Made by a program: the position numbers and the translations under genes
NCBI GenBank assembly: GCA_024641015.1
Contig: JAHEDU010000036.1
Span: forward strand, 1-36,823
Source: Micrococcales bacterium
GTDB taxonomy: Bacteria; Actinomycetota; Actinomycetes; Actinomycetales; Microbacteriaceae
Direction of reading: 5' to 3'
DNA: 36,823 nt
Notes under the pieces: generated by a model
The model's input: only the letters and a program-made list of their open reading frames with translations
Told to the model about the DNA's origin: nothing
Database searches by the model: none
Part shown: piece by piece, positions 9,862-20,205 of the stretch
Layout: the number at the start of each line of letters is the position of its first letter
How positions within the stretch are numbered: the stretch's first letter is position 1

Positions 9862-11517
9862 ATGTCGAACACCGAACTTCTCGCTCGCGCCGAAGCCTGG
9901 CTGGCGCAGGACCCTGACACCGAGACCGTCGCCGAGTTGCGCGCGATCATCGACGCAGCATCGGCGGGTGACGAGTCCGCCACGGCCGACTTGCACGACC
10001 GCTTCGACACCCGTCTGACTTTTGGAACCGCGGGACTTCGCGGTGAACTCGGTGCCGGCCCGAACCGCATGAACCGATTGCTCGTTCAGCAGGCCGCCTA
10101 CGGGTTCGCCCAGTTCCTGTTGTCGCGCGAAGCCACCCCGTCGGTTGTCATTGGATACGACGGTCGCGTCAATTCCGACATTTTTGCCAAGGACAGTGCC
10201 GAGATCTTCGCCGGACTCGGACTGGAAGTTGTCCTGTTCCCGCACGTCGTGCCAACTCCTGTGGCAGCGAGCGCAGTTCGCTCACTCGGACTCAGTGCAG
10301 GCGTCATGGTCACCGCGAGCCACAACCCGCCCCGCGACAACGGATACAAGGTGTATCTGGGCGGTGCGGACGAGGGTTCGCAGATTGTGTCGCCCGCCGA
10401 CCACGAGATTGAGGCTCTGATTCGCAAGGCTGCCGCAATGAACGCCACAGATTTCCCGAAATCGAGCGACTACCGCCTCGCACCGGAATCGCTGGTTGAG
10501 GAGTACATCGCCGAGACCGCGAAGGTCTCGACCCACCCGGCGTCCCCCATTCCGTTCGTTTACACCGCGATGCACGGAGTCGGCTGGGATGTGTCGAACC
10601 GCGCGTATCTCGCCAGTGGGCTGGGCAACGCCATCGTCGTTGCTGAACAGATTGAACCCGATGGCGCATTCCCGACCGTCGCGTTCCCCAATCCGGAGGA
10701 ACCCGGCGCACTCGACCTGGCGTATGCCACCGCTGACCGCGCGGGCGTCGACCTCATCATCGCCAATGACCCCGACGCCGACCGTCTCGCCGTCGCTATC
10801 AAAGACAACGGCGCGTGGCGCCGACTGACGGGCAATGAAGTGGGCTCGCTCTTGGGCTGGCGCGCTGCCGAGCGCCACAAAGGCTCGGGCAAGCCCGCCG
10901 CTCTCGCCGCGTCGATCGTGTCGTCTCCGGCGTTGCGCGCTGTCGCCGCGCACTACGGCATCCCCTACTCGGACACTCTGACGGGCTTCAAGTTCGTCAA
11001 CCGGGTCCCCCATCTCATCTTTGGTTTCGAGGAAGCTCTCGGATACCTCGTCGACCCCGACAAGGTCCGCGACAAGGACGGCATCTCGGCGGCGGTTGAT
11101 TTCCTCGCGATGGCGGGAGAACTCCGCGCACAGGGAAAGACGGTCGCCGACCACCTCGCGGATTTTGCGGACACGTTCGGTGCTTTTGCGTCCACCCAGA
11201 TTTCGATTCGTGTGAGCAACCTCGCCGAGATCCCCGCGATTTCGGGCAAGTTCCGCACCGCACCGCCGAGCCACCTCGCGGGCAAGGCGGTCACCGCAAT
11301 CGACGACTTCGCGAACGGGTTTGAGAACTTCCCACCGTCGGATCTCATTCGACTGACGGTTGAGGGCGGTTCGCGCGTCATCGTGCGACCGTCGGGCACC
11401 GAACCGAAACTCAAGATCTATATCGATGCGGCCGTCACCGACGGAGATAACCGCCTCGAACGTGTCACCGAGGTCGTCGCCGCTCTCGAAGCCGACCTTC
11501 GATCGTTCATCGCGTGA
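9862..11517 (+). CDS. phospho-sugar mutase (phosphoglucomutase/phosphomannomutase superfamily, PGM2-like)
   Basis: FGTAGLRGELGAGPNRMN, TASHNPPRDNGYKVYLGG phosphoserine loop, NDPDADRLA metal loop, FEEALGYLVDPDKVRDKDGISAAV, VRPSGTEPKLKIY. Confidence 0.93.
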   Translation: MSNTELLARAEAWLAQDPDTETVAELRAIIDAASAGDESATADLHDRFDTRLTFGTAGLRGELGAGPNRMNRLLVQQAAYGFAQFLLSREATPSVVIGYDGRVNSDIFAKDSAEIFAGLGLEVVLFPHVVPTPVAASAVRSLGLSAGVMVTASHNPPRDNGYKVYLGGADEGSQIVSPADHEIEALIRKAAAMNATDFPKSSDYRLAPESLVEEYIAETAKVSTHPASPIPFVYTAMHGVGWDVSNRAYLASGLGNAIVVAEQIEPDGAFPTVAFPNPEEPGALDLAYATADRAGVDLIIANDPDADRLAVAIKDNGAWRRLTGNEVGSLLGWRAAERHKGSGKPAALAASIVSSPALRAVAAHYGIPYSDTLTGFKFVNRVPHLIFGFEEALGYLVDPDKVRDKDGISAAVDFLAMAGELRAQGKTVADHLADFADTFGAFASTQISIRVSNLAEIPAISGKFRTAPPSHLAGKAVTAIDDFANGFENFPPSDLIRLTVEGGSRVIVRPSGTEPKLKIYIDAAVTDGDNRLERVTEVVAALEADLRSFIA

Positions 11518-12725
11518 GTGCCCCGGAGCTAACCGAGTCGCGGTGGGCGGCTCTGCACGGAATTGCGATCGCGCGTGCGCTGTCGATGTTCGGAACAGTT
11601 GTCACGATCTGGGCGCTCATTTTCCGCGAGCGGGCCGAGGGCCCGATGGCCCTCGCGTCGATGTTCATCGCCGCTGGACTTCCGTACATTCTGTTCGGAC
11701 CTTGGGCGGGCTGGGTCGCCGACCGGTTCTCGACACGTCAAATCATCCCCGTGGTGTCCGTTGTTCAGGCGGGGCTGACGCTCGCGTTCATCGTCGATGT
11801 TCCGTTCTGGGCCGTTCTCGTGATGATCTTCGGCTACAACGCAATCGCGGCAATTGAAAGTCCAGCCTGGCAGGCCCTCATCCCCCAACTCGCCAAGCCC
11901 GGCGACCTGACCCGCGTGTACGGATTCAACCAGGGCTACACCGCAGCCGGCCAGATCGGCGCCCCGGTTGCAGCGGGAATTCTTGTGGGGACGACGGGGT
12001 TCGTGTGGCCGTTCGTCATCGACGCGGCATCGTTCCTCGTGCTCGCGGTCGTTCCGTTTGTCCTTCGCGTCAATCGCCCCGGACACCAGCCCCACGTCGA
12101 CCACAAGGAATCAGCCCTCGCCGGGTACCGCCACTTGTGGGGCGACGCATTGCTTCGACCGGTCACGATTCTGTTGGCGACGTTCATCCTCGCGATTGGT
12201 GTCGTCAACACGGGCGAGGTGTTCCTCATCATGGACATCATGGGTGCGAACGAGACGCAATACGGAATCATCGCAGCCCTCTTCGCCGTCGGAAACCTCG
12301 TCGGATCGTCCATTCTGGGCTTCCGCGCAATCGGCCCGGAGGGACAGCCACGCGGGCTTGTCTTGTCGCTGTGGGTGCTCAGCACGGGAATCCTCGCGCT
12401 CGCGATCTCACCGAATTTGTGGGTCGTCGCCGTCGCGAACACGATCGCGGGCTTGTCGCACGCCGTCCTTCACGCCACCGCCAACACGATGCTGCAGACG
12501 CGGACCCCGGAAAAGATTCGTGGGCGAGTCAACGCCGCGTTCTCGGGGTTCATGACGTTTGGCAACATCATTGCAACGGCGATCGGCGGATTCGCACTGG
12601 GGATCTGGGGCATCCGCGAAGTGATTGTGACGAGTTCGGTGCTGTCGTTTGTCGCACTGGTGATTTGGCAGCGCGCCGTCTGGCGCGCGAAGGCAGAGCC
12701 CCTATCGGAGTCCGTCGATGATTGA
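11514..12725 (+). CDS. MFS transporter
   Basis: About 12 hydrophobic segments (e.g. LIFRERAEGPMALASMFIAAGLPYILFGPWAGWVADRFSTRQI); GTG start overlapping the mutase stop. Confidence 0.88.
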   Translation: MSAPELTESRWAALHGIAIARALSMFGTVVTIWALIFRERAEGPMALASMFIAAGLPYILFGPWAGWVADRFSTRQIIPVVSVVQAGLTLAFIVDVPFWAVLVMIFGYNAIAAIESPAWQALIPQLAKPGDLTRVYGFNQGYTAAGQIGAPVAAGILVGTTGFVWPFVIDAASFLVLAVVPFVLRVNRPGHQPHVDHKESALAGYRHLWGDALLRPVTILLATFILAIGVVNTGEVFLIMDIMGANETQYGIIAALFAVGNLVGSSILGFRAIGPEGQPRGLVLSLWVLSTGILALAISPNLWVVAVANTIAGLSHAVLHATANTMLQTRTPEKIRGRVNAAFSGFMTFGNIIATAIGGFALGIWGIREVIVTSSVLSFVALVIWQRAVWRAKAEPLSESVDD

Positions 12726-13890
12726 TTTCCAGTCGCCCGAATTCCACAGCGACCCGTACCCCGCGCTCGCGGAACTTCGCGCGGCGGGCAAGCCGGTGTG
12801 GCACGAGGAAACCGGCATGTACCTTGCGGCGCGTCACGCGGACGCGAACGCGGTGTTGCGCGACAAGAGCCTTGGTCGGATTTTCCAGCCGCGAACTCCC
12901 AAGGACGAGTGGTTCGATTTCAACTGGTTGCACGCTGATTCGATTCTTGATTCCGAGCCACCGAAACACACCCGACTGAAGTCACTCATTTCGAAGGCGT
13001 TCAACCCCGTGACGATTCGCGCACTTCGCCCCGACATCGAGCGCCTCTCGGGCGAACTTCTCGACCGAGCAGCCGAGCTCGGCGAATTCGACCTCATCGC
13101 CGACGTCGCCGAGCCACTGCCGGTCAAGGTCATTGCTCACCTGCTCGGATTCCCCGGGAGTGACGAGCACCTGCTGCGACCGTGGTCACAGGCGATCGTC
13201 AAGATGTACGAGGTCGCCCCGACCGAACAGCACAAAGCGGATGCACGAGCGGCGGCTCGCGATTTCGCCGAGTACGTTCACGGGCTGATGGTTGAGCGCA
13301 AAACAAATCCCGGAACCGATCTCATCAGCACGCTCGCGGCAGTTGAGGAAGGCGGTGAGCGACTCAACGCACATGAGCTCATCGCAACCTGCGTGCTGCT
13401 GCTCAACGCCGGCCACGAAGCGAGTGTCAACGGGTTCGGAAACGGCGCGGTTGCCGCGCTTTCACGGCCAGTCACCGTCCAGCCGCTGCGTGACGATCCG
13501 CGAGGCGTTGGTCCCAGCGCGGTCGAGGAGTTCCTGCGCTTCGACTCGCCTCTTCAACTGTTCGAACGCACCGCGACAGCCGAAACCGAAATCGGTGGCG
13601 TGCGAATCGCTGAGGGCCAGAAGATCGCCGCGCTGCTCGGTTCGGCGAACCGAGACGAAACGGTGTTCGACCGGGCAACCGAGATGGACCTCACTCGCGA
13701 GCGAAACCCGCACATCGGTTTCGGTGCAGGAATCCACTTCTGTATTGGTGCTCCCCTCGCGCGACTCGAGATGAACGTTGTTCTGCCCGCTGTGTTCGAA
13801 CGGTTCCCCCACCTCGAACTCGCGCGCGAACCGCAACGCCGCCCCGGATTCGTCCTTCGCGGTTTCGAATCCGTCCCCGTCACCGCCTAG
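12718..13890 (+). CDS. cytochrome P450
   Basis: Heme-ligand motif FGAGIHFCIGAPLARLE, ExxR in AVEEFLRFDSP, I-helix LLLNAGHEASVNGFGNG; start overlaps the MFS stop. Confidence 0.95.
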   Translation: MIDFQSPEFHSDPYPALAELRAAGKPVWHEETGMYLAARHADANAVLRDKSLGRIFQPRTPKDEWFDFNWLHADSILDSEPPKHTRLKSLISKAFNPVTIRALRPDIERLSGELLDRAAELGEFDLIADVAEPLPVKVIAHLLGFPGSDEHLLRPWSQAIVKMYEVAPTEQHKADARAAARDFAEYVHGLMVERKTNPGTDLISTLAAVEEGGERLNAHELIATCVLLLNAGHEASVNGFGNGAVAALSRPVTVQPLRDDPRGVGPSAVEEFLRFDSPLQLFERTATAETEIGGVRIAEGQKIAALLGSANRDETVFDRATEMDLTRERNPHIGFGAGIHFCIGAPLARLEMNVVLPAVFERFPHLELAREPQRRPGFVLRGFESVPVTA

Positions 13891-13930
13891 GCGATTTCGA
13901 CGAGAACCCCCGAACGGTTAGATTTTTCAG

Positions 13931-14839
13931 GTGGCAGTTCCCAAAATCGTCCTGTACTACGCGTTCGCGCCGGTCGCCGACCCGCGTGCCGTGGTGTTGT
14001 GGCAGCGCACGCTGTGTGAATCGTTAAACCTCAAGGGACGAATCATCGTCTCGAAGCACGGAATCAACGGAACTGTCGGCGGCGAGATGGCGAACGTCAA
14101 GAAGTACGTCCGCGCAACAAAGGAATACCCCGGGTTCGGCAAAGCCGACTTCAAGTGGTCAGAAGGAACCGGCGACGACTTCCCGCGGCTGTCGGTCAAG
14201 GTCCGCAAGGAGCTCGTCGCGTTCACATCCCCCGACGAAATCACCGTAGATGAAAGCGGCGTCACCAACGGTGGCGTTCACCTGAAGCCCGCCGAGGTCA
14301 ACAAACTCGTCGATGAGCGCGGCGACGACGTCGTCTTCTTCGACGGACGCAACGCGTTCGAAGCCCGCGTCGGCAAGTTCAAGGGCGCCGTCGTCCCCGA
14401 TGTTCGAACCAGCCATGACTTCATCTCGGAGATCGAATCGGGCAAGTATGACCACCTCAAGGACAAAGCGATCGTCACCTACTGCACGGGCGGGGTCCGC
14501 TGCGAGATTCTCAGCGCGGCGATGAAGAACCGTGGGTTCGGCGAGGTGTACCAAATCGAAGGCGGAATCGTGCGGTACGGCGAAGCGTTCCGCGACAAGG
14601 GCCTGTGGGAGGGCTCTCTCTACGTTTTCGACAAGCGCCAGGTTACGAAGTTCGCCCCCACGGCCGCCGACATCGGCGAGTGTGACGTGTGTGGCGGAAC
14701 GACATCGCAGGTGCTCAATTGCAACAACCTCACGTGTCGACACCGAGTCGTCATCTGCGAATCCTGTTCGCCGAATCCGGCCAACCTCGATTGTGACGGC
14801 AGCCACGCGCCGTTCAAGCGTTACGAGGACGTCGGCTAA
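13931..14839 (+). CDS. trhO: rhodanese-domain tRNA uridine(34) hydroxylase (YceA/TrhO family)
   Basis: GINGTVGG, rhodanese loop [12 protein letters not shown]-terminal Cys-rich CDVCGG...[19 protein letters not shown] start. Confidence 0.9.
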   Translation: MAVPKIVLYYAFAPVADPRAVVLWQRTLCESLNLKGRIIVSKHGINGTVGGEMANVKKYVRATKEYPGFGKADFKWSEGTGDDFPRLSVKVRKELVAFTSPDEITVDESGVTNGGVHLKPAEVNKLVDERGDDVVFFDGRNAFEARVGKFKGAVVPDVRTSHDFISEIESGKYDHLKDKAIVTYCTGGVRCEILSAAMKNRGFGEVYQIEGGIVRYGEAFRDKGLWEGSLYVFDKRQVTKFAPTAADIGECDVCGGTTSQVLNCNNLTCRHRVVICESCSPNPANLDCDGSHAPFKRYEDVG

Positions 14840-15981
14840 ATCTGGTCGAATTGCGCGGTGATCTGCGCGACCAGTTGTGCTCGCTCATCAACAGGCAGGA
14901 ACGCGGCCTCCGCTGCGTTCAGCTGGAAGTCCAGGACATCGTCGACCGAATAGCCGAAGACCTCGGACATCACCGCGATTTCCCGTGACAACGTCGTTCC
15001 GCTCATCAAGCGGTTGTCGGTTGACAGCGTGACGCGGAAACCGAGTTGGTAGAGCAGGTCGAATGGGTGGTCGGACATGTCGTTGCCGAACCGCGCAAAG
15101 GCGTCGGTTTGCAGGTTCGATGTCGGGCAGATTTCCAGCGCAATTCCGCGGTCACGAACCCACTCGGACAATTCGCCCAGTGAGACGCGGGAAACGGAAC
15201 CGTCGACCGTGATGTCGATGTCGTCGCTGATTCGGACGCCGTGCCCCAATCGCAACGCGCGACCGTCGAGCAACGCACCGCGAATCGAATCAAGTCCGTC
15301 TGCCTCGCCCGCGTGAATGGTGCGTGGCATCCATTCGGCATCCAGCTTGGCGATGGCACTGGACAGGCGCGCGACCGGGAATCCCTGCTCGGGACCGGCC
15401 AGGTCAAATCCCACCACTCCGCGGTCGCGATGACGGATGGCCAATTCGGCGATCTCGTCGGCGCGGTCGGCCTGGCGCATTGCACAGAGAATTTGCCCGA
15501 CGCGAATCGGGCGTCCCGTCTGCGCGGCGGAATCAACCGCCGCGTCGATTCCACGCTGAACTGCCTCGACCGCTCCGTCTAGCGACAGCCCCTGTCCCCC
15601 GTGAAGTTCGGGTGCCCAACGAATCTCTGCATAGACAACACCGTCGGCGACGAGGTCGAGAACAAACTCGCGCGCAATGCGCTCAAGGTTGTCGGCCGAC
15701 TGCATAACCGACAAGGTGACCGAAAATGTCTCCAGATAATCGACCAAATTGCCCGAGTCCGCATTCGCGCGGAACCACTCACCCAACGCCATGACATCGG
15801 TCGTCGGAATGTCGATCCCCGCGGCGGTCGCAAGTTCGACAATTGTGGCGGGGCGGACTCCGCCGTCCAAGTGGTCGTGAAGCGAAACCTTGGGCAGGTC
15901 CTCGATGACGATGTCCGTACCGGCAAGCAGGTGCTCGGACCGGTCGCCCGGTGTGACCTGCGGAAGCGTGAAACGGGTCAT
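14836..15981 (-). CDS. add: adenosine deaminase
   Basis: [19 protein letters not shown] metal Hx[46 protein letters not shown]. Confidence 0.95.
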   Translation of the reverse strand: MTRFTLPQVTPGDRSEHLLAGTDIVIEDLPKVSLHDHLDGGVRPATIVELATAAGIDIPTTDVMALGEWFRANADSGNLVDYLETFSVTLSVMQSADNLERIAREFVLDLVADGVVYAEIRWAPELHGGQGLSLDGAVEAVQRGIDAAVDSAAQTGRPIRVGQILCAMRQADRADEIAELAIRHRDRGVVGFDLAGPEQGFPVARLSSAIAKLDAEWMPRTIHAGEADGLDSIRGALLDGRALRLGHGVRISDDIDITVDGSVSRVSLGELSEWVRDRGIALEICPTSNLQTDAFARFGNDMSDHPFDLLYQLGFRVTLSTDNRLMSGTTLSREIAVMSEVFGYSVDDVLDFQLNAAEAAFLPVDERAQLVAQITAQFDQI

Positions 15982-17276
15982 GCGCCGATGATTCCGGCGA
16001 TCAGCGGGCCGTGGTCGACGACGGTGTCGCCAATTCCCCAGGCGCCGTCGACGGCTTCGAGCGCGCGCTCGAATCGTGCCGAGTCATTCGCGGACAGGGT
16101 GAAGACGGGGTCTCCGGCCTTTACGCGGTCACCCGGTTTGACGTGAAGATCGATCCCCGCCGCGTGAACGACGAGGTCCTCCTTGCGGGCGCGACCGGCC
16201 CCCATTCGCCACGCGCCGATACCGAACGGAAGAGCGTCCATGTGCGTGATGACTCCGTCGCGATCCGCGGTGACGACGTGCGTTTCACTCGCTACGGGTA
16301 GCGCGCCGTCCGGGTCACCGCCCTGGGCCGACACCATCGCGCGCCAGACGTCCATCGCTTTGCCATTGGACAGGTTTGCGCGGACGTCGACCCCAGTTAC
16401 GCCGGCAAGTTCGAGCATGTGCTCGGCGAGAGTAACGGTGAGGTCGACGACGTCGGACGGTCCACCGCCGGCAAGCACCTCAACCGATTCACGCACTTCG
16501 TTCGCGTTTCCGATCGCCAGCCCCAGCGGAGTGTTCATGTTCGACAGGACCGCGCGGGTCTTCACGCCAGAGTCGGTTCCGATCCCCACGAGCACCTCGG
16601 CGAGTTCACGCGCGCGTTCCAGCGTCGACATGAACGCGCCATTGCCGAACTTGACGTCGAGGACGAGGACGCCGGTTCCCTCGGCGAGTTTCTTGCTCAT
16701 GATGCTCGACGCGATGAGTGGAATCGCCTCGACCGTCCCCGTGGTGTCGCGAAGCGCATAGAGCTTGCGGTCCGCCGGAGCGAGACCAGTCCCCGCGGCG
16801 CAGACGACCGCTCCGACCTTCTCCAACTGTGCGTGCATCTCGGCGTTCGTCAGGTTCGCGCGCCATCCGGGAATCGATTCGAACTTGTCGAGAGTTCCGC
16901 CGGTGTGACCGAGCCCACGCCCCGACAGCTGCGGCACGGCAACGCCGAAACTCGCCACGAGAGGAGCCAGAGGCAACGTGATCTTGTCGCCGACGCCACC
17001 CGTCGAGTGCTTGTCCGCGGTGGGCCACGACAGCCCCGAGAAATCGAGTCGCTCGCCCGACGCAACCATCGCGGCGGTGAGATCGTTCGTCTCGCGACGG
17101 TTCATTCCACGAATGAGGATCGCCATCGTCATGGCCGACATTTGTTCGTCGGCAACAACGCCGCGAACATACGCATCGACTAACCAGCGGATTTCGTCGG
17201 TGGAGAGCTCTCCCGCATCACGCTTTGCCTTGATCAGGTCGACCGCGTCAAACTTTTCGATTCCGCTCACTGGCAA
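15978..17276 (-). CDS. deoA: thymidine phosphorylase
   Basis: FDAVDLIKAKRDAGELSTDEIRWLVDAYVRG, DKHSTGGVGDKITLPLAPLVASFGVAVPQLSGRGLGHTGGTLDKFESIPG. Confidence 0.96.
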   Translation of the reverse strand: MPVSGIEKFDAVDLIKAKRDAGELSTDEIRWLVDAYVRGVVADEQMSAMTMAILIRGMNRRETNDLTAAMVASGERLDFSGLSWPTADKHSTGGVGDKITLPLAPLVASFGVAVPQLSGRGLGHTGGTLDKFESIPGWRANLTNAEMHAQLEKVGAVVCAAGTGLAPADRKLYALRDTTGTVEAIPLIASSIMSKKLAEGTGVLVLDVKFGNGAFMSTLERARELAEVLVGIGTDSGVKTRAVLSNMNTPLGLAIGNANEVRESVEVLAGGGPSDVVDLTVTLAEHMLELAGVTGVDVRANLSNGKAMDVWRAMVSAQGGDPDGALPVASETHVVTADRDGVITHMDALPFGIGAWRMGAGRARKEDLVVHAAGIDLHVKPGDRVKAGDPVFTLSANDSARFERALEAVDGAWGIGDTVVDHGPLIAGIIGA

Positions 17277-17707
17277 CCCTCACAATTCGTTTCGTCCGCC
17301 GGATCGGTCGGGGCAAATGCGGCGAGGGTCGAAGGGCCGAACGCGTCCGGAATGACCTCGTCAATCGTCTTGATGCCCGAGACCGTGTTGAGGAGCATGC
17401 CCGGTGCCGAGTGTTCGAACAGAAGTTGGCGGCATCGACCACACGGCATCAGCGTCTCGCCGTTCCCGTCAACGCAGGTAAAGGCGACGAGCTTGCCGCC
17501 GCCCGTCATCGCCAGCGACGACACGAGCGCACATTCGGCACACAACCCCAGTCCGTAGCTCGCGTTTTCCACGTTGCAGCCCGAGATGACTCGGCCGTCG
17601 TCGACGAGCGCAGCGGCACCGACCGGGAACTTCGAGTACGGCGCATACGCCTTCCCCATTGCTGCCAGAGCGTGCTCGCGAAGTCCAGCCCAATCAATGT
17701 CCGACAT
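17267..17707 (-). CDS. cdd: cytidine deaminase
   Basis: AYAPYSKFPVGAAALVDDGRVISGCNVENASYGLGLCAE and PCGRCRQLL zinc motifs. Confidence 0.95.
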   Translation of the reverse strand: MSDIDWAGLREHALAAMGKAYAPYSKFPVGAAALVDDGRVISGCNVENASYGLGLCAECALVSSLAMTGGGKLVAFTCVDGNGETLMPCGRCRQLLFEHSAPGMLLNTVSGIKTIDEVIPDAFGPSTLAAFAPTDPADETNCEGCQ

Positions 17708-17710
17708 GGT

Positions 17711-18979
17711 CTACCCCTTGATATACGGTTGGCCGTCGGCGGCCGGTGCACGAACGCGACCGACGAAACCGATGACCGCGATGAGCGTCACGACATAGGG
17801 AACCATCGTGATGAAGTCGGTGGGAATTCCGGGGCTTACCTGGTTCGCCCAGACACGCAGGATGATCGAGAAACCGAACAAGAGGGCGGCCGCTGCGGCC
17901 GAGAACGGGTGCCAGCGACCGAGGATAACGACGGCGAGGGCGATGAAGCCCTGTCCGCCCGACATTCCTCGACCGAACGCACCGACCGAACCGATAGTCA
18001 AGGCGGCGCCACCCAGTCCGGCAACGACACCGCCCAAAGTGACCCACCAGAAACGGGTGCGAGCAACGTTGATTCCGACGGTGTCCGCGGCAAGCGGGTG
18101 TTCACCGACAGCGCGGGCGCGAAGTCCGAGCTTGGTCTTGAACAGGATGAACCACAGCGCGGGGATGATGAGGTAAGTCAGGTACGTGGTCAGTCGCGAT
18201 TCGAACAGCGCGGGTCCGAGAATCGGGATGCTCGACAGTCCCGGAATCGGGATGATGTCGAACGTGCCGGGGAAGTTCGAGTTCTGCCCATCGGACGAAA
18301 GCCACTGCGAATAGAGGAAGTTGGTAATTCCCAAGACGAGTACATTGAGGACGACACCGACGATGATCTGGTCGACGAGGTAGACGATCGCGAACGCTGC
18401 CAGAACCATCGACAGCAGAGCGGCTCCGACCATCGCGGCGATGAGCCCCAGGTACAGGTTGTCGGTCAGCGAACCAACGACCGCGGCGAGGAACGCACCG
18501 GTCAACAGCTGTCCTTCAATGGCGATGTTCACGACACCGACGCGCTCGGACATGATTCCGCCCATCGCACCGAGTGCGATCGGAACGGCGAGGACGACCG
18601 CGTTTCCTAAGATGAACGCGAACGGAACGGCGTTTCCGGCGGCAAGCCACCCGAGCAGTGCAACCACGGCCACGAGCCCGAAAATCAGCGTCAGCCACAG
18701 CGGCGTCTTGTGTGCACCGCGTGCTTGAACGAACGCGACGAGTGCGATCGCCAGCAACACGACGCCGGCAACAAGCCCGACCGTGTTCGAGCCAACAATG
18801 AAGTCGGGGATGTGAATGAAGTCTTCAGGGTTCGACCACTGGAATGCGACGGTCTCCGTCTTCCCGAATACGCCGAACGCAAGTCCGACGAGAGCCGCGA
18901 AGGCCGCCATCACAATCGGCGTCTTGTACGACACCGTCGCGTCGACGCGAGCGAACGAGTCAGTCGTGGTGGCGCTCAT
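17711..18979 (-). CDS. ABC transporter permease, nucleoside (BMP/NupQ-type)
   Basis: Hydrophobic permease with GIMSERVGVVNIAIEGQLLTGAF; start taken at MSATTTDSFARVD, overlapping the upstream permease stop (the longer ORF to 19456 is an artefact). Confidence 0.9.
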   Translation of the reverse strand: MSATTTDSFARVDATVSYKTPIVMAAFAALVGLAFGVFGKTETVAFQWSNPEDFIHIPDFIVGSNTVGLVAGVVLLAIALVAFVQARGAHKTPLWLTLIFGLVAVVALLGWLAAGNAVPFAFILGNAVVLAVPIALGAMGGIMSERVGVVNIAIEGQLLTGAFLAAVVGSLTDNLYLGLIAAMVGAALLSMVLAAFAIVYLVDQIIVGVVLNVLVLGITNFLYSQWLSSDGQNSNFPGTFDIIPIPGLSSIPILGPALFESRLTTYLTYLIIPALWFILFKTKLGLRARAVGEHPLAADTVGINVARTRFWWVTLGGVVAGLGGAALTIGSVGAFGRGMSGGQGFIALAVVILGRWHPFSAAAAALLFGFSIILRVWANQVSPGIPTDFITMVPYVVTLIAVIGFVGRVRAPAADGQPYIKG

Positions 18980-20205
18980 TTCTTCGCCCCCTTCTGTCGA
19001 AGTCCGGCCCACCAGTCGGAGATGACCGTCGTCTTCTGCGGCGCGGGCAGGCGGAAGATCGCGCGAACCAGCGGGGGTGCCGCGATGAACAAGACGATGA
19101 AGCCCTGGATGACGCCCGTCACCTCGGGCGACAGTCCAATAACCTGCATCGCCGGGGCGCCAGCCTTGAACGCTCCGAACAACAGGCCGGCGAGAAGAAC
19201 ACCCGGACCGGTTGACGAACCCAGCAGAGCGACGGTGATCGCGTCGAAACCAATCGAACCGTCGAGGTCGGGAGTCAGTCCAGCGGTTGCGCCGAGCGCC
19301 TGGTTGACGGCCGCGATTCCGACGAAGGCACCCGAGGCGGCCATCGCGTAAACGAACGTGCGGTTCACGTTGATACCCGCGGTGCGTGCAGCGTCGAGGT
19401 TGTGTCCGACCATGCGGAACCGGAAACCAATCGTCGATCGCTCCATCAGCCACCAATAGATGACTACTCCGACGAGCGAGATGAGGAATCCAGCGTGGAG
19501 CGTGTACGCGTCACCGAACAGGGTGGGAAGCTGGGCGGTCACCGCAGGCGGATCCGATTTGGGGGTACCGCCACCGTTCGCTTCGAGCAGAAGGTAGTCC
19601 TGGCGGAACGCGAAGGTCAGCAAACCGGCCGCGACGTAGTTGAGCATGATGGTCACGATGACCTCGTGGGCGCCGGTGCGGGCCTTGAGGAAACCGACGA
19701 GCGCGCCGTACGCAGCGGCTGCGGCGATGGCGACGACCGCGGCAACGACGAGGTGCACTCCCCACGGAAGCGAGACTCGCGTCGAAACGAATGTTGCAGC
19801 GAGCGCGCCGAAGAGAATTTGACCGCTGGCGCCAATGTTGAAAAGCCCGACGCGGAAGCCGAGGGCAACACCAAGTCCTGCGGCGATCAACGGGCCGGCA
19901 AAACGAAGCGTCTCGGTGATGGGACGCAGCGCGGCAACGATGTCGTCTGCCTTGTAGTTGTAAATCGATCCGCGGAACAGTGCTGAATAGCCGTCTGCGA
20001 TTGCGGTCCATCCAGCGGACAGCGCATCGGTCGGACGGGCCGTGAAATAAGTGAGTGCCTGAAGGAACGCTTCGCTCGAGAAGACCATGAAGATCGCGCC
20101 GACGACGAATCCGAGGACAACTGAGAGGAATGCGCGGAAAGCGCCTCCCGAGACAATTTCCTTCGCGGCCGTCGACCAGGTCGAGGCTTGCTTGTCGGTG
20201 GTCAT
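18976..20205 (-). CDS. ABC transporter permease, nucleoside (NupP-type)
   Basis: GFRVGLFNIGASGQILFGAL, ALLGSSTGPGVLLAGLLFGAFKAG; between ATPase and second permease. Confidence 0.9.
   Translation of the reverse strand: MTTDKQASTWSTAAKEIVSGGAFRAFLSVVLGFVVGAIFMVFSSEAFLQALTYFTARPTDALSAGWTAIADGYSALFRGSIYNYKADDIVAALRPITETLRFAGPLIAAGLGVALGFRVGLFNIGASGQILFGALAATFVSTRVSLPWGVHLVVAAVVAIAAAAAYGALVGFLKARTGAHEVIVTIMLNYVAAGLLTFAFRQDYLLLEANGGGTPKSDPPAVTAQLPTLFGDAYTLHAGFLISLVGVVIYWWLMERSTIGFRFRMVGHNLDAARTAGINVNRTFVYAMAASGAFVGIAAVNQALGATAGLTPDLDGSIGFDAITVALLGSSTGPGVLLAGLLFGAFKAGAPAMQVIGLSPEVTGVIQGFIVLFIAAPPLVRAIFRLPAPQKTTVISDWWAGLRQKGAKK

Noticed and set aside
8962-10245. 427-aa minus-strand ORF across punA and the mutase start
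   Set aside because: Antisense to punA with no recognisable motif; low-complexity G/R/D/V composition.
11514-13890. MFS + P450 as part of a natural-product gene cluster
   Set aside because: No scaffold-forming enzymes, tailoring partners or regulators nearby; kept only as a two-gene oddity.
18980-19456. N-terminal extension of the second permease ORF (17711..19456)
   Set aside because: The extension is out of frame over the upstream permease; true start MSATTTDSF at 18979 overlaps the neighbouring stop.
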